A stretch of DNA of 64,000 bases from Calamus simplicifolius. Lineage: Eukaryota; Streptophyta; Magnoliopsida; Arecales; Arecaceae. The translations under genes and the position numbers were made by a program. The DNA lies in NCBI GenBank assembly GCA_900491605.1, contig UESW01004423.1, forward strand, positions 1,741,710 to 1,805,709. Reading direction: 5' to 3'. The notes below the pieces were generated by a model. That model made no database searches. It was not told the origin of the DNA and saw only the letters and a program-made list of their open reading frames with translations. The first letter of the stretch is position 1, and every line of letters begins with the position of its first letter. Below are positions 20,895 through 32,774 of this stretch, in pieces.

Positions 20895-21242
20895 ATGAGT
20901 GGGGGTTTTATGTGGAGAAGAAGAGGTGTTGCTGCCATCTCTTTTCTGCTACTTTTGCTGCTTGTACTTGCTGCTGCCACCAGTGAAGAAGAGGCAATAG
21001 TCACTCGCACAGGCTATGGAAGAGGAGGAGCCTCACCTATTTGTAATGGCTCCATTAGGGAATGCCAAAAAGATGTGGACTGGTTGCTGGAATCAATGGT
21101 GGTGTTAGGCAACAAAGTTTTTATTCCTGATCAAGCGGTATGCAGCAATGGGAGAGGAAACTCGTATAATTGCCTACCTACGGCAAATGCTATAAGCAGA
21201 CCGTGCCAAAAATCAAGGCATTACCGTGGCCAATGCCGTTAA
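20895..21242 (+). CDS. RALF-like (rapid alkalinization factor) secreted peptide precursor
   Basis: RALF peptides are secreted signals perceived by FERONIA-type receptor kinases with LLG partners. They alter apoplastic pH, growth and immunity. The 115-residue product has a signal peptide: basic start (WRRR, residues 7-10), a Leu-rich core (residues 15-28), and likely cleavage after ATS at 30. The prodomain has CNGSIREC (50-57), matching the C-x-G-x-I-x-E-C motif of RALF precursors. Four cysteines follow at 83, 93, 104 and 114, with the family's YNC at 91-93. The first spacing (nine residues between cysteines) matches canonical RALFs, while the third is longer. No RRIL protease site and no YISY motif are visible, as in the divergent RALF clade. 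I chose ATG 20895 because it directly precedes the signal peptide. A longer in-frame ATG at 20799 lies upstream of the TATA box. Confidence 0.82.
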   Translation: MSGGFMWRRRGVAAISFLLLLLLVLAAATSEEEAIVTRTGYGRGGASPICNGSIRECQKDVDWLLESMVVLGNKVFIPDQAVCSNGRGNSYNCLPTANAISRPCQKSRHYRGQCR

Positions 21243-21594
21243 TGAGGTTTCTCTTCCTTCAAAGCCCTGGTTTCTCTTCCTTCAATTCCAGAGTATTAAT
21301 CTAGCACTGGGCTTATCTTGCCAGGATTTGATAGTCTCCACCAGCTGGTTCTCTTATGGCTTAACCCATTGGACTTAATTACTATATAGTTTGTGCTTAT
21401 TAACCGTGTGATGCAAAATTCTCGTCTTAATTAATTGTGTGCATGTTCATCTTCTTACCATCCAAGCTTGGAATGTCCGTTCTCCGGACAAAATATGATT
21501 ACGTATTTTTTTTGTAATGTTTTCAGTTCTGTCTCTTGATGTTCGAATCATGTCTGTTGTAATAATAATGTGGTCGATCTTAAGTTCTCGTGAA

Positions 21595-21600
21595 AATAAA
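21595..21600 (+). terminator. Candidate polyadenylation signal after the RALF-like gene
   Basis: AATAAA lies about 350 nt after the stop codon in AT-rich DNA. Plant poly(A) signals are loose, so this is only a candidate. Confidence 0.3.
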
Positions 21601-24263
21601 TTGGTGTATGGTTAGCCAGTTGCTTTATTAAACTCTCTCTTATGGAAAAAAAAAATTTAGATTTTGGTGTTAAAAGCGTTCAAAGTTCATATCGATCAGC
21701 TCAGCATGCATGCTGAGAAACATGCCCATAACAACTTATGATGAAGTCCCAAAGTGGTCAGCTGTTATTGAATGAGAGCAAAGATTAATATTAATGCATC
21801 CGAAGACTCGAATCCAAGTCAATATATATTGAAGGTCACAATATAATTAATGAATTGTATTGCCTAGTTAAGCTTTTAGAATCAAATTGATCAGTTACCA
21901 AGTTAATTAATGCAATAATGACAAAGAGGAAAAGCCAAAGGCAATATTCCATGCAATTCGGAGGCTATCCATGGCTACAACCAACATGCTTACGCTTCTC
22001 CGCTGCTTGTTTTGCTTTTATAAACCAGAACATAATATCTGCAAGTGTTTAGATTGGAACACTACTTGTTAACGATGATGATGTTATCTTTGTATGGTTG
22101 CAAACGAATCCCCACTAGAACCATTCTATCGACAGTCACAATGGCTATTACGGTTGTTATTCGCCTAAAACTGCTCATCTTAAGAAGATTATTTGACTTA
22201 AATGGCGATAATTACGAGTGCCACTATTGCTGCTACTAATAAAATAAATGGAAACATAACATTGTTATTTATCCAAATCACTTTTGACACAGAAAAAATG
22301 TTCTTTTCCTTAACCAAATAAAAGTAATTAAATCCTCTTTTGACGCAAGAACTTGGTTTTAAAATTTATTTAATGTACTGAGTAGTTTAAATTACAAATA
22401 GTGGTCATTATGCAAGCATTAATTGTAACAATTTAATGGCTACATAATGGCTGTTATTTGGAACACAATTGGCATAGCATTGTACAGCCTTCAAGAATCA
22501 TCACACTAGCAACCATAGCATGGGCCCCTTGTTTTTCGTGGAACAATATAAAATGAAAAAAAAATAAAGGAATAAATAATGCAGGCTTCCAATATAAGTT
22601 TTCCTTTCTCTTCTATTGACAGAGAGGAAAAGTAGATAGGCTACAATATGATTGAATGTTCCCCCATTCATATCCGATCAAATCAAGATTGCATGGTTAT
22701 ACTTCAATATCAATAATTTGAGCCAAGGATGTGATTCGCTCTTTGCAACTATTTATATATGAAAAATCATGTGATTTAAAAAGTACTTAATTTTGATCAC
22801 TTAATTTTAGTATGTAAAGTACATATTAAAGTTATAGCTTGATCTTCTCCATCGAATCATGACCCAATTGGATTTGAGTGAAGGTTCATCGAATTTTAAT
22901 TTATATATATATAGAGAGAGCTTGACTTGTTTATACTTAAATAATCTCAACTTAGATTCAATTAAGTTTATATTTAGAGGATAGATTTAAAAGTAATTTT
23001 ATTAAAAAATAAAGGAAAATAATAAGAAAGATAAGATAAGTCTTCCTAATTGATGCATCAAATATTTTATGAAGCAAAGTCATATTCTAAAGAACTTTTA
23101 TTCTAAGAGTGACAAATTACTTTATTTTGTGTATTTACTATATTTGATCCAACTAAAGGTAAGATTACTTAATTAGCTATTAGCTTACCATTTTTTCTTG
23201 CTTTTTTTTTTCCCGGAAGATAATGAGGATTTGAGTGATTAGGATCCAAGATTTGTGCTGCAACTTTATTGCTTTTCAATTTAGATTAATAGTTGATATC
23301 ATACTATTAATTATATTACCATTTGATTTATTATTGTGAAAATAATGATCTTATAGTCTAATATATTATAATTATGAATTGCAATTGTTATCACCATTTG
23401 GTATTAATTGGTTTTTGAATTGGTTGTGAATGTACTGTTAAAAAATTTAAATAGCGCTGGCATATTGTGCGGATGCAACCCCGATCTGATTTTATTATTA
23501 AATTAACTTTTATAAGATCCAGTTATAAATCAAAAAATTCATTGAATAGATCAGGTTTCGAACCGATCAATTTGATTTTTATTTTTTTTTAATTTTTCAT
23601 TTAAACCGATATTTATGTTCTATTATTTTTATAGTATTAAATTAAAATTTATTATAATATTATTTGATTCGATTAAATTCATTTATTTGATGAAACTGAT
23701 TGATTGATCCATGACTGAAATGTTGCGATGGGCGATGCAAGAGAGTGAGGAGAGGAGAGGGTAAGGAAGAAGAACTCTGCATTATGGACAGCGACACCAG
23801 CAAAGGGGCCGACAAAATTCCGGTCGGTAGCCAACAGACGCCAAAAGAGAGAACATGGGAGGAGGAAGATTGCGAAGAAAATAGGCGGAGTCGGGACGAT
23901 GGACAGTGACGCAAGCAAAGAGGCCGAAAAGCTTCAGGTCGGTGGCATCAAAAGACACCAAAGAGAGAACATGGGAGGAGGGAGGGAGGGGACGAGGGTC
24001 CAGAGAACTTTTTTGTTTTATGCTCGTGTGAGCAGATGACGGTCCCCACGCCAATTTACAGGTCTTTTAATTGCCTCAAAAATTTATCACATTTGAGAAT
24101 GATTTTTTATAAAAGTTATCTGATTTACATGAATACATAGAAGAAGATAACTTCTCTGGCTATCTTAATGAGATAGCAAAGCAAAAATGGTTCCTTCCCC
24201 TTTTCTTATCTAAATCAGCCTCTCTAAGTAACAAGAAACTTACAAAACACTTTAAATGCCCCT
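21601..24263. other. AT-rich intergenic region
   Basis: No gene is supported. An 18-bp perfect palindrome, CTCAGCATGCATGCTGAG, lies at 21700-21717. A GC-richer tandem duplication lies at 23786-23990. Short open frames at 22045-22239 (+) and 23660-24054 (-) show no known domain. Confidence 0.6.
23786..23990. repeat. 115-bp diverged tandem duplication
   Basis: Units start GGACAGCGAC at 23786 and GGACAGTGAC at 23901. Both end with AGAGAGAACATGGGAGGAGG. The copies have diverged by many substitutions. The open frames on the minus strand follow the duplication and have no recognised product. Confidence 0.8.
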
Positions 24264-24602
24264 AATTCAAATGATAGAAGTCAGATTAGTTTTTGGAAAG
24301 ATAAATTTCTATCTATTAATGATAAAATCACTCTAATCAATGGTCCCCATAGCTCTCCCTTCCTGTTTTATGCCCATTTTTAAACTCCCTACGTGGGTTA
24401 TCCAAATGATTGATCATCTGTGGAGATTCTTTTTGTGGAAAGAAGAATAAAGGGTTTTAGTTGTCTTATGAATTGAAATTATGTATGCAGATATCAAAAG
24501 AAGGTTTTAGAATAAAAAATATGGCGTACTTCAATCATTTTCTTCTTGGCAAAATGGGCTTGAAAATTATTTCATGGTCCTCAATCTGGAAGACATAGAT
24601 TT
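24264..24602 (+). mobile_element. Old plus-strand LINE remnant, segment 1 (RT C-terminal part)
   Basis: The plus strand encodes, in broken frames, KITLINGPHSS, then LPTWVIQMIDHLWRFFLWKE and later FRIKNMAYFNHFLLGKMGLK. These match the part of plant L1-type ORF2 just after the reverse transcriptase palm. The segment ends at the target site of the minus-strand LINE and continues at 30553. Confidence 0.72.
24589..24602. repeat. Target site duplication, left copy, LINE
   Basis: GAAGACATAGATTT precedes the oligo(T) that represents the poly(A) tail of the minus-strand LINE. It is repeated at 30539-30552. Confidence 0.88.
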
Positions 24603-24751
24603 TTTTTTTTGGTACAGATGGACGATCATACTAGTTTAGTGTGGGTCAACCCAGATACATCCGAATACAAAATTTGCAACAACACAGGGAGACAGGGGTC
24701 ACCCATCCTCCATATCCTATAGTCTACATGCTGAGCCACGGCCGCTGCTGC

Positions 24752-25960
24752 CTAGTCAGCTGCCGTATTGGCTTCACGGAATACATGTCGAATCTGGGCA
24801 GTATCCACCTCCTGAAGCATGGTCCAAATATCCCTGAGGATCGGATTGGTGGATACATCAGGAACACTCTCCTTCCGCATCCACTGTATGACTGTCATAG
24901 AGTCTCCCTCAATCACAAGCCTCTGTGCTCGAAGAGTCTGAGAAGCATAAGAAATACCTTGCCCATGCAGCATAAAGCTCGGACATAGGGACGGAGGAAT
25001 CCAGGGTACCAAATCCGCCAGCCGCCAGCATATCACCCTGTGGCCCGCGAATGATGAAGGCTGAACCAGCTAGTCTGCCGCGGACACTTCCATCAAAGTT
25101 GATTTTGACAAACCCTGGAGGGGGGCTCCCAGGAAATGAATACCGTACGACGGTTCACTGACGAAGCAGCAGGGAAACCCCAAAGGCCAGAGATGTCATA
25201 ACCAACAGATTGAATAGCACGGGCACAATCCGCGGACAAAGATCTAATCTTCCTCACAAGCTGATGTGAAGAAATACAGTCCTCGAGAAAATAATCTGAT
25301 TCCTTGATAGCTAAATCTAGTAAGCCGTGGCCGCCCAGAGACCACGTATATGCTGAGGAGCCATCCGAAGATCCTGGAAAAAGATAGGACGTGGAGAACC
25401 GTAAACATCCACTCTATAATCATAGCCCATCAAGTGCCAAATCCATCTAGCTCTTGGACATTTGAAGATAGCATGGTCTATAGTCTCATCCTCCAAACCA
25501 TACAAGGGGCAGGTCGGCTGGATAGACAGGCCCCTACGGGAGAGCAGGGCACTCGTCGGTATGCACTCTCAAAGAAGCTTCCAGATAAAAGCTGAACCCT
25601 AGGAAGAGTGGGAAGCAACCATATCCATGCAGCATCCTTCGTTTCTTGAGACTGAGGCCTAAAGATCTTCATAAGTTCCCTGAAAGGGGTCCTAGAGAGG
25701 GAGGATCTCTGCCATAGCCTCACATCAGCCGAGGGACCAGAGATAAGAGGAATCGATAGAATCCGCTGAGAGAGTTCCTCACCAAATAGACTGGTCACCT
25801 TGAGGGTATTCCAGGAGGGGGGATCTAATGAGATCAAATCCTTAACCCTCATGTTAGTGGGAATATCAGTGCTAATAAATGAGGGCGACCGAGATAGAGG
25901 AAGCTCAGAAATCCACAAATCCTGAATAGCATCAATAGAGTGACCATACCAACCATCCAA
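24752..25960 (-). pseudogene. LINE ORF2 C-terminus: zf-RVT and RNase H
   Basis: The zinc-binding zf-RVT region is at 25505-25317, reading LEDETIDHAIFKCPRARWIW, preceded by linker sequence at 25960-25478. An RNase H of the RVT_3 type follows at about 25140-24752, ending with RLVIEGDSMTVIQWMRKE and ILRDIWTMLQEVDTAQIRHV. The GDS and REANTAAD parts hold catalytic residues. The tail to 24603 is non-coding and ends in oligo(A). Confidence 0.82.
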
Positions 25961-26050
25961 GAGACGTTCTTCCTAATAGAGTCACCAACCTGGCACACCT
26001 CCTTCCAAAAGGAGGAACTTCCCCTGGGCGGCAAAATGTACTCCTGGCTT

Positions 26051-27845
26051 TCAATCACCGTATCTCGCACGCATGACAGAGCTCCAGAGACAGTGCGGCT
26101 CTAGAAGGAAGCGAGAAGCATGTCTGGCCAATAAAGCTTGATGCCTTACCAACAAGGATTGGATCCCAAGACCCCCTTCATGAATAGGCATACAGATCAT
26201 GTCCCAAGATAGAAGATGAATACCATGCCCATCTTGCATAGAAGCCCATAGAAAATCTCTAAAACATCTCTCAATCCTCCTCAAGCAAGTAGTCGGGATG
26301 GCCGCATTCGACAACATATAGAAGAAGGGAAGAAAGAACTGACCGAATAATGGTAATCCGTGCCATCATAGATAGATCAGTGACATGCCAACCCTCGATA
26401 CGCTGACGAACCCCCTCTTAGATCCACATAATCGAACAGCGAGGACGTCTGCCAGTCAGGGGGATCCCCAGATACATAAATCGGTCAGTCTGAGTAGTGA
26501 TTCCCAACCGATTAATGATAGCTTCACTGGTTGGTCTAGGAGTCTTCGGGCTAAGGCAGATAGAAGAATTCTGAAGGTTGACCTTCTGACCCGAAGCCTG
26601 ACAATAGCGCTGAATAATGGAATCAAAGGAAGCTGCATTATCAGTAGAGGCTTGACCCAGAAGGATACAGTCATCAGCAAACAAAAGATGAGAGATGGAA
26701 AGGCCCGCATCCCCCATCATAAAAGGGACAATCCTTTGATTGTGCTGAGCCTGATGGAGAGCTCGAGAGAGATCATCCGCAGCCAAGATGAATAGAAGGG
26801 GAGATAAAGGGCATCTTTGACGTAATCCAACTGAAGAGTGGAAAAACTCAGTCGGGCTCCCATTGATGATCAAGGAGAAGGAAGGCCTCTGGATACATGC
26901 CATAACCCACTCAATAAACCTCTCATCAAAACTAACTCCTGAAGAGAATGATACAAGAAGGTCCAGCTCAGTCTATTATATGCTCTCTCCATATCAAGCT
27001 TAATGGCCATAGACACCGTTCGGCAGGGGCTCTATGTAGATCATGCATAAATTCCTGAGTGATGAAGACATTATCCGAGATAGACCGCCCTCTGATAAAC
27101 GCCCCTTGTTCCTCAGAAATAATATGGGGGATCACAGCTCGGAGGCAAGAAGCTAAGAGACGGGCACAAACCTTGTACAGTAGTACATAGGCTAATCGGC
27201 CTAAAGTGCTGAGGTAGAGAAGCATCCGAGTGTTTAGGCACAAGAGTAATAAGTGTCTGATTCCAATCCTCAGGAATGTGCTTAGATTTGAAAATAGTTT
27301 GGATAGCCTGAACCATTTCCTGCCCAACAATATCCCAATAATGACGAAAAAGAAGGGCGGGAACCCATCCGGCCCAGGAGCCTTATTCGGTCCAAGCTCC
27401 CAAAGAGCCCGACGAACCTCCTCCGCATGAATAGACATGACAAGCATGGCGTTATCCAAAGAGGACACCTTCCTGGTATCGGATACCTGAACAATCGGAA
27501 TCCTATCGCCAAAAGATTCAGACCATCTGGATTGGAAGAAATGAAGAAGCTGAGAACGAATAGAATGAATATCCTCCTGATAATTCCCCTCAGCATCGAC
27601 TAACCTCCGGATCCTGTTAGCTGCCCACCGCTTTAGAGTAGCCTGGTGGAAGAATCTGATATTACGATCCCCTTCACGGATCCACTGAACCCTGGATCTC
27701 TGCCTCCAATATAACTCTTGCTGTCGAAGAAGGGAGTGATGGCGAGCAAGATTCTCTCGCAACAAGGAGAGATCAGAGTCCAATAGAAAACCGTCCTGGT
27801 CCTCCTTCGACTGAATGTCACATATAATAGCTTCAGCCTGCTCAC
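26051..27845 (-). pseudogene. LINE ORF2 reverse transcriptase domain
   Basis: The order on the minus strand is RSRVQWIREGDRNIRFFHQ, then ELGPNKAPGPDGFPPFFF, and EDWNQTLITLVPKHSDASLP with FRPISLC in a shifted frame. EEQGAFIRGRSISDNVFITQ and GLRQRCPLSPLLFILAADDL follow. The catalytic FADD is in SHLLFADDCILLGQ at about 26680. The thumb part includes FMYLGIPLTGRR and TCLRRIERCFRDFLWAS. At least four frame changes occur. Confidence 0.9.
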
Positions 27846-27868
27846 TTGCCTAACCAGATCCCCAACCT

Positions 27869-28742
27869 CTAGTCTATTCCATCTGAAAGTCTACGACTGG
27901 CCAACAAAAGACGGCGGGATATCCGATAGACAGCATTACCCCTGATAGGAAGGTGCCAGATCTGAGAAATGATAGCTCGAGCAGCAGAATGGACCGTCCA
28001 GAACCATTCAAATCTAAACTGTTTCCTCAGATGTAGATCAGCCTCCAAGGAAATCAGAATAGGACAATGATCCGAGGTGATCCTAGGAAGGTGAGTAACA
28101 GTGACAGCAGGGTATTTTTGGAGCCACTGAGCTGTAGCCAAAGCTCTATCAATTCTCTCCCAAACACGAGCTGTCCCCTGCCGGTTATTGCACCAAGTAA
28201 ATTGGGGCCCCGAATACCCCAAATCCATCAGCCCAGTAGATCCAATGAATGATCTAAATTTAATAATATCAGCAGAGTTGGTGACTGGCCTGCCCCCTCT
28301 CTTCTCAGTGGCCTCAGTAATGCAGTTGAAATCATCAGCAATAATGGAAGGAATCCTTTGAGCTAGGAGGGAAGTCAACTCGGACCAAAAATCCCGTCGC
28401 CACGGTAGTCGTACTGGCGTAGACCGCTGATAAGATCCAGGGGTCAGAAGTCCCTTCAGAGACAACAAGACCTATCTGCTGATTACTCTGATGAAATGCA
28501 TCAATCGTGACGACAGAGTCATGCCAAATAGCCAAAATGCCTCCAGACAGCCCTATAGCCTCCACCGCATATGAAGACCAGGACCGGGTAATTTGCCTCC
28601 GAAACTGCACCAAACTATCTCCTGACAATCTGGTTTCTAAAAGGACACATATATCAAAATTATGTAGCTGAATCAATCTACCAAAAGAGGAATGGAATGA
28701 GGGCTTATTAGTGCCTCTAACATTCCAGATTAAGATCTTCAT
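27869..28742 (-). pseudogene. LINE ORF2 endonuclease domain
   Basis: ORF2 begins at ATG 28742 with MKILIWNVRGTNKPS, the opening of the exonuclease-endonuclease-phosphatase fold that nicks target DNA. Later motifs are LLETRLSG (catalytic E), then LAQRIPSIIADDFNCITEAT (DFN), GLMDLGYSGPQFTWCNNRQG and TSDHCPILISLE (SDH). A frameshift near 28400 splits the domain. All main catalytic motifs remain recognisable. Confidence 0.88.
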
Positions 28743-28745
28743 TGA

Positions 28746-30390
28746 TTAACTAGAGATAGCTAGGACCTCCTCCTGGTCCTCTGCCATCACACTATCAGAA
28801 TTCTGAAAAGAGCGGTCCTGCAGGACATCTGAATCAGCATCAATGTCTCCTGAACCCTGGCCCATGAGATCCACAAAAGTATCCTGACACTCCTGGTCTG
28901 CATGCCTATCTGGGTTAATCCTCTTCACCACCTGATCTGATTCCAGGCAGTAGAGGGACTGGGGCAAGTTTTGTGAACAAGGAATGATATCCACTCTGCA
29001 GTTGGCCATATTGCCCTTGCCTTTCCCTTTTCTCTTATCCATTTTAGAGATAGATCGGGGGGGGGGAGGCACTCAACAGGTCGTGCCCGATTGAGGGCCC
29101 CGAACCCATTACCCTATTCTACACCTGGTCCTTAACAGAGGGAGCCAAAGCCAAAGATGCAAAAGGGTTAGCTGAGACCAGGGATTGGGTAGTAACAGAT
29201 TCAGAAAACCCAATGTGATCCACTTTGAGCTTCCCCTTAACTGAACTTTTACAAACGGCACGCTGCTGGAAAACCGGCACGGCCACCAGTGAGTGTGATT
29301 CCTTCTCCCCTCCCACCTTAGCCAACATCTGCTTCCTATTATCTGTTCCATTCGACCCTTCAACCACCAAGTGAATCGGCACTGCCTCGAAGCTGAAACA
29401 GGGCTTTCCTTCTTCCCTCCCGGCTCGCAGCTAACTGAAGCAAATTTCACTGACCCAGAGGGCCATCTTCGTCCCACCTTCGACGAAATCTTCCAGCCAT
29501 CCTTCAGACTCAAATCCATAGCACCTGGCAAAGGAGCAGAACTGGGAACAGAGGCAGACGACATTGACTGAACCAGGGGATCCTCTACATGCCTCCGTTG
29601 ACGAACCACAGCCAACCACAGCCCGAAAACGAAGCTGCTATCTGAGACCTCCGCCTCAGCCATGACCTCAGGCACACATAGACCCTCCAAATGCAAAGAC
29701 CCACATTTCGAGTAGAAGCCCTCCAAGGATTCATAAACGAACGACTGCCAGAATGGACCACGCAGCCCCTAAACCCTGGTCCCAAGCCGGAGGGGGTGGC
29801 ACAGATTGACACGAACTGCCACCCTTGCAAAGTCTCCCTTGGTCCTTGACGATGTCGCAACATCCGCACAGCAAAAAACCCTGCTTGCTCCGAGATAGCA
29901 CTGAGTATTTCCTCCTTCTAGAACTCCATTGGAAGGCTAGGCATCCTCATCCAAACCAACGCAGAGGAGATGGAATGCTCGACCGGAAAGAATTCCTGTC
30001 GCCAGGCTTCAGTTCTGATAATCTGTCCATTGATCACCCATGGGCGATTGAGGACCAAATCAACTGCCTTCGGGTCTTCAAATCAAAATATATGGCAGCG
30101 GAAATCCAGGAAACCGGGACGATGACTCCAGAAATTCCGGCACGTCTGAACTCCCTGATGTAGGCTTCAGCCGGCACCCATTTAGGGAAAGAACGGGCCA
30201 TTACAGCACACTGCTGCCACCCCACCGCCTCCTCTTCCAGCAATGGCACCGAGACCCGAACAACATCCGGGAATTTGGATTCCAGCCTCTCCACCTCCAA
30301 TGGAGAGGGAGACGAAGACACCCATTTGTATCCAGACTTCTGAGCCTTTCTCCGGTGAATTCGAACCTCCTCAGCCAAATTGGAAGCCAT
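28746..30390 (-). pseudogene. LINE ORF1 (DUF4283-type RNA-binding protein)
   Basis: ORF1 proteins of plant L1 elements bind the element RNA. The frame starts at ATG 30390 with MASNLAEEVRIHRRKAQKSG, about 148 bp from the element's 5' end. It includes ARSFPKWVPAEAYIREFRR, typical of DUF4283. A stop occurs near 30034 after SSIAHG. The remainder, down to 28746, is scattered over several frames (29869-29585, 29726-29109, 29072-28746). I do not see an intact CCHC zinc knuckle. Confidence 0.75.
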
Positions 30391-30538
30391 AGGGAGACAG
30401 AGGAAGGCGGGACGACGGGCAGAGGAAAGGCATGCACCCGGTCGACAAGATCGCCGGAGATCGAGGAGGAAGATAGCCGGAGCACAAATCTTAAAGCAAG
30501 GCAATGAGGACTTTAGAGCTGAGTTACGAGAGAGCTTC

Positions 30539-30552
30539 GAAGACATAGATTT
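30539..30552. repeat. Target site duplication, right copy, LINE
   Basis: GAAGACATAGATTT matches 24589-24602 and lies at the 5' end of the minus-strand LINE. Confidence 0.88.
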
Positions 30553-31001
30553 GACAAACCATATTAGGTTAAAAGGAAGATGAGAATGAGAGTTTGTTAT
30601 CTAGTTTATCTTCGGTTTGAAGAGATATTTGTAAGAATCAGGAGGCCTTCTCGATTACTCTTGCTCTTCATGTTAAGGAATGGACACCATTAAGTTTGGG
30701 AAGATTCTTTGGTGGGTTAATTCCTCGAGCTTATTAATTTATATAGTGATTTGTACCAAATATTGTTAGGTCAAATTATTCTATGGCATTTCAATAGAAC
30801 CGGCGCTTCCTGAGTTGAAATATTAAGATATTCGGTCCTCTATCAAGGGGCGATTTTGAGCAACCACTGTTCATGCTTGACTCATTGCCACCTTGAACCG
30901 ACCAAAATAGAAGATACGCTGGTTTGGAAGCTCTATTCTAACGATATTTTCTTCATCAATTAATTGTTTCTACAAATTCCTCAATTGTGAAGGTTAGTTT
31001 G
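30553..31001 (+). mobile_element. Old plus-strand LINE remnant, segment 2
   Basis: This is the continuation of the old LINE after the minus-strand LINE. It has little recognisable protein similarity and is AT-rich. The assignment rests on its position between two insertions with clean target duplications and on similar composition. It ends at GTTTG (30997-31001), the target of the solo LTR. Confidence 0.5.
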
Positions 31002-32774
31002 TGATGACGCCCGATCACTGGTTCTGAATGTCGGGAGAAGGAAGCGGACTGATTAGCGGATCTTCGCTCCATCGAGTTGCCTACAAAAAGTCCTAGGATC
31101 GGAGGGATTCTCCGGTGGGACCCTCCGACGCTTAAGTTAGCAATCGAGGTCACAGCTGAGGAAGAGCTCGAGTGAGCTCTTTTTAGATGAAAGGTATTCC
31201 CAGGGAGGAGAGATTCCTCTCCGAGTGTTGAGATAGCGATTCCTTGAGTTTTTCGCTCGTACCTGATTATTGAGTGGATTCACCTTTTTATAGGGGTTGA
31301 CACTTGCATGACCACGTGAGATTCCGTGAAAAAGGAATGTTCGCGGAGTTCTTGGGAGTTACGTGAATCTGGGCCGGTTGGTGGGTCCTGTCCCATCGGA
31401 GAGGGAGAAAATGGCGGTTGGTGGGCTATGTCCCATCAGTCAGTGGGGTTATTGGGTAGTTGGGTCCAGTCCCATCAGTGGCGTGGCCAGTGGGTAGTTG
31501 GGATCTGGCATTGTCAGACGGCATGGGTAAGGAAGGTGGCGTCCTGAACCACCAGGGCCGTGCTGGGGCTGATTTGGAGGAAATGGAGGCATCTCGACTC
31601 TCTCGAGGGAGCCGAGGCTGAGCTGGGTCGACCAGGGATGGCCGGGGCCAACCTCGCTGACCAGGAAGTGCCGGGGCGGGGTCGACCAAGAATGGTCGGG
31701 GCCGGCTCGGCGGACTGGAGATGTCGGGACCGAGCGGGGCCGACAAGGAATGGTCGGGGCCGAGCGGACCTGAAGCTGCCGGGGTCAAGCGGGGCCGACC
31801 AGGAATGGTCGGGGCCGACTCGGCGGACCTGGAGCTGCCGGGGTCGAGCGGGGCTGACCAGGAATGGTCGGGGCCGAGTCGGCGGACCTAGAGACGCCGG
31901 GGCCGAGCGGGGCCGACCAAGAATGGTCGGGGCCGACTCGGCGGGCTTGGAGCTGCCTGGGCCGATTGGGGCCGACCAGGAATGGTCGGGGCCGACTCGG
32001 CGGACCTGGAGACGTCGGGGCCAACCAGGAATGGTCAGGGCCGACTCGGCGGACTGGAGATGCCGGGACCGAGTGGGGCCGACCAGGAATGGTCGGGGCC
32101 GACTCGGCAGACCTGTAGACGTCGGGGCTGAGCGGGGCCGACCAAGAATGGTCAGGGCCGACTCGGCAGGCTTGGAGCTTCCTGGGCCGACCGGGGCTGA
32201 CCAGGAATGGTCGGGGCCGACTTGGCGGACCTGGAGCTGCCGGGGTCGAGCGGGGCCGACCAGGAATGGTCGGGGCTGACTCGGCGGACCTGGAGACGTC
32301 GGGGCCGAGCGGAGCCGACCAGGAATGGTCGGGGCCGACTCGGCGGGCCTGGAGCTGCCGGGGTCGAGCAGGGTCGACCAGGGAATGGTCAGGGCCGACT
32401 CGGTGGGCCTGGAGACGCCGGGGGCCCGAGCAGGGCCGACTAGGAATGGTCGGGGCCGACTCGGCGGGCCTGGAGCTGCCGGAGCTGAGCGGGGCCGATC
32501 AGGATGGTCGGGGCCGACTCGACGGGCTTGGAGATGCCTGGGCCGACTGGGGCCAACCAGAAATGGTCGGGGCCGACTCGGCGGACCTGGAGACGCCTGG
32601 GCCGACTGGGGTCGACCAGGAATGGTCGGGGCCGACTCGGCGGGCCTGGAGACGCCGGAGCCGAGCAGGGCCGACCAGGAATGGTCGGGGCCAACTCGGC
32701 GGCTTGAAGACGCCGGGGCGTACTAATGTTTTAGTTTTACCGAAATTGCCCTTGTGGCTATACGAGCCACATCA
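31002..32774 (-). mobile_element. Solo LTR of the element D family
   Basis: An LTR of 1773 bp runs on the minus strand from TGATGTGGCTCG (32774) to GGGCGTCATCA (31002). It is flanked by GTTTG on both sides (30997-31001 and 32775-32779). It matches the 3' LTR of D (53256-55026) at both ends and in the internal array. A TATA box (TATAAAAAG) lies on the minus strand at 31292-31284. No internal region is attached, so it arose by recombination between two LTRs. Confidence 0.92.
31680..32720. repeat. About 60-bp GC-rich tandem array in the solo LTR
   Basis: Some 17-18 imperfect copies of a unit with GACCAGGAATGGTCGGGGCC, GACTCGGCGG and GGAGACGCCGGGGCCGAGC occur. GACCAGGAATGGTC is itself a near palindrome. 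Units near a multiple of three keep frames open on both strands. The resulting Gly/Arg-rich open frames are artefacts. Confidence 0.92.

Larger units (their letters stand above)
24603..30538 (-). mobile_element. L1-type LINE retrotransposon, near full length
   Basis: A non-LTR element on the minus strand, about 5.9 kb long. Its 5' end is at 30538 and its A tail (T run 24601-24610 on plus) is at the left. It is bounded by a 14-bp duplication, GAAGACATAGATTT. ORF1 (DUF4283-type) and ORF2 (endonuclease, reverse transcriptase, zf-RVT, RNase H) occur in order. A plant L1 with a C-terminal RNase H fits the architecture. Both ORFs are interrupted, so it is not autonomous. It inserted into the older plus-strand LINE. 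Confidence 0.93.

Noticed and set aside
22045..22239. 64-codon plus-strand frame downstream of the RALF-like gene
   Set aside because: It is short and AT-rich, with no domain, no promoter and no conserved features visible.
23660..24054. Minus-strand frames with hydrophobic residues
   Set aside because: They follow the 115-bp tandem duplication. The two units do not share one frame and no family is recognised.
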